A stretch of DNA of 64,000 nucleotides from positions 39,240,956 through 39,304,955 of the forward strand of contig CM068318.1 of the NCBI GenBank assembly GCA_034766995.1, given 5' to 3'. The notes below the pieces were generated by a model that was not told the origin of the DNA, made no database searches, and saw only the letters and a program-made list of their open reading frames with translations. The translations under genes were made by a program, and so were the position numbers. This document shows, piece after piece, positions 62,477 to 64,000 of the stretch. Position 1 is the first letter of the stretch; each line of letters starts with the position of its first letter. The stretch is from Acanthacorydalis orientalis (lineage: Eukaryota > Arthropoda > Insecta > Megaloptera > Corydalidae).

Positions 62477-62963
62477 CGAGTACAAATTAATTCGGTGCTT
62501 TTTTATAGAAAATTAATATTGAAGAAAAAGGTATATGAATTTGAATCCTAAAAATATTCCCTAATAATTTATATAACATTTCTCTATCTGTCTATTAACT
62601 GACGAATCTCTTGATGAAAGAAAGATGGTGACTGAGTACATGGAATCACAATTTTCAGACCTCTTCCACTGTTTTGTCATTTTTTTTTATGTGTGCCATA
62701 CCTTTCCTCAAAATTAAATAAAACATTTCCGCTGTTTTGGTAGCATTTTTTTAACTGAAATTCGAAAAATATGCTGCTTTTTGAACGCCATCGCGTTCAC
62801 TGTATTGTGAAGTTATGCCAACTATGATATTTAGTGTTAAGATATATAGTGATTTTAAATGTTAAGGTTGGCACTTTTAAATTAAAATATTTTCTTGTCG
62901 TTGTAGATTTTAAATATAGTTATGAATGATTCAATTTAAAGTCATAAATTTTTTTACACACAA
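62477..62963 (-). mobile_element. mariner-derived MITE (MD7)
   Basis: 487 bp between TA dinucleotides (62475-62476 and 62964-62965). The ends CGAGTACAAATTAATTCGGT and (reverse complement) TTGTGTGTAAAAAAATTTAT match the family. The N-terminal frame (FQLKK-type) and C-terminal join are recognisable but heavily mutated. Confidence 0.8.
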
Positions 62964-62965
62964 TA

Positions 62966-63122
62966 CAAACAGCATCTAATATGAAATAAATCAGTTCAAT
63001 TCGAATTTAAGAAAAAAATCTTACGATTTCGACAAATTATTTTAATTTTTGAAGTAATAAACATACAAAAACTGTTTGTGAAACAAAATAATGGGTTTAA
63101 TCAATTCAGTACTAATAAATAA
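62966..63122. repeat. flank duplicated at 47.73-47.90 kb
   Basis: The partner of 47732-47905, beside a MITE copy in the same orientation. Confidence 0.8.
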
Positions 63123-63146
63123 CTATATATTTAAAATAGAGTATTA

Positions 63147-63188
63147 ATTGATTTAATGTAAAGGTACCGAATTAATTTTTACACCTAA
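63147..63188 (-). mobile_element. solo terminal repeat of the mariner-derived MITE (MD8)
   Basis: aaggtaccgaattaattttt then acacctaa before a TA (63189-63190), preceded by the family's adjacent atttaatgta. The rest of the element is missing. Confidence 0.65.
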
Positions 63189-63231
63189 TACAAATAAATT
63201 AAAAATAAATTGTATTTAAAATCAGTCTTCC

Positions 63232-63233
<2 letters not shown>

Positions 63234-63308
<75 letters not shown>
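63234..63308. repeat. (TA)n microsatellite
   Basis: About 75 bp of TA repeat. Confidence 0.97.
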
Positions 63309-63312
<4 letters not shown>

Positions 63313-64000
63313 TCCAGATAATAAATGTTCTGAACTAGCGACAGAGAATAGAAATAAAAGGAAAAAGACTGAGAGGACAACGTGTCAGTAATATAAAACT
63401 CACAGGTACAAAACCATACAATAACAATTTTAAAAAAATAATTATTGAATATACTGAATACTTATTTCTTGGTGACTGAAAAATTAATAAAGGATTTTTT
63501 AAGATCTTTTCTCAATATGTAAAAATAAACTTAACCAGGCGTTTTTATAGTATTATAACTTAATGTAAACATACATCTAGTTAAATTCAATATTACTTGA
63601 CTATAAGTAAACAACAGGGAAATAATACTTGTCTCTACAATACTTTTTTTAATATAATGAATTTAATACATATTAAATAGTATAATTATTTATAAAAAAT
63701 ATAAATATTTATTTTACTCATTTCAAGGGATGGCGCAAATGAAAAAAACTGGAATTAATGTCTTGTTTAAATAACCTAATTGTTATAAATTAGAAATTAG
63801 ACTGAAATTAGACGCCCATTCTAAATTTCAATTTAGTTAATTTCGGTTGAACTGGTTAGAAATTAAAATAATTGGCCTAAAATGAATTATCAGTTCACGA
63901 AAACCGTAATTCGTTCTGTCTGCTCGAACATCAAAATTACAAATGAGCGTGCGTAAACAATTTAGTGTTAACTCCGGACTTGGTTCAAACAAATATAAAA
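63309..64000. other. AT-rich intergenic to window end
   Basis: Nothing recognised. Confidence 0.5.

Overview
This window is very AT-rich eukaryotic DNA with no intact, recognisable cellular gene. The mix of relics suggests an arthropod, most likely an insect. It holds several distinct mariner lineages of kinds common in insects, hAT and pogo-type ends, pieces of a non-LTR retrotransposon, and about fifty long (TA)n microsatellites. I cannot name the species from the sequence. Almost every long open frame in a TA tract is a Tyr/Ile shadow of the repeat and is not annotated as coding.

Layout. 1-19 kb is mostly AT-rich intergenic sequence broken by (TA)n, (TA)n(GA)n and (CA)n(TA)n arrays. It also holds an unidentified decayed reading frame (325-615), a LINE 3' end (2.4 kb), a promoter-like GC-richer patch (6.0-6.5 kb), a 0.5 kb TA-rich composite array (5.3-5.8 kb), a decayed exon-like segment (16.0-16.2 kb), a 280 bp hAT-like MITE with near-perfect 8 bp target duplications (16.5-16.8 kb) and a pogo-like terminus (18.0 kb). 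19-36 kb is dense in transposons: a truncated irritans-type mariner (19.3 kb), a second GC-richer island with a TATA plus initiator pair (21.8 kb), an IS630-like transposase end (23.7 kb), a LINE C-terminal region (25.7 kb), a mellifera/cecropia-type mariner (27.4 kb), a nearly complete dead irritans-type mariner (30.4 kb), a foldback MITE (32.6 kb) and a third mariner lineage (33.8 kb).

36-64 kb carries most copies of a roughly 500 bp family that looks like an internally deleted mariner: the N-terminal DNA-binding part is joined directly to the transposase C-terminus, and nearly all copies have TA target sites. The same region has an internally deleted irritans-type copy (43 kb), a hAT element with a readable dimerisation domain (40.2-40.8 kb), another mariner (49.2 kb), a 778 bp two-ended mariner derivative (59.3 kb) and a cecropia-type N-terminal fragment (61.7 kb). 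Two possible coding relics stand out here: an unrecognised frame with paired cysteines (39.0 kb) and a 264-codon frame with only four stops (50.2-51.0 kb).

The parts do not form a pathway. They read as a graveyard of cut-and-paste elements, several lying directly against TA microsatellites, which also supply the TA target that Tc1/mariner elements need. All names come from motifs read by eye; no database search was possible.
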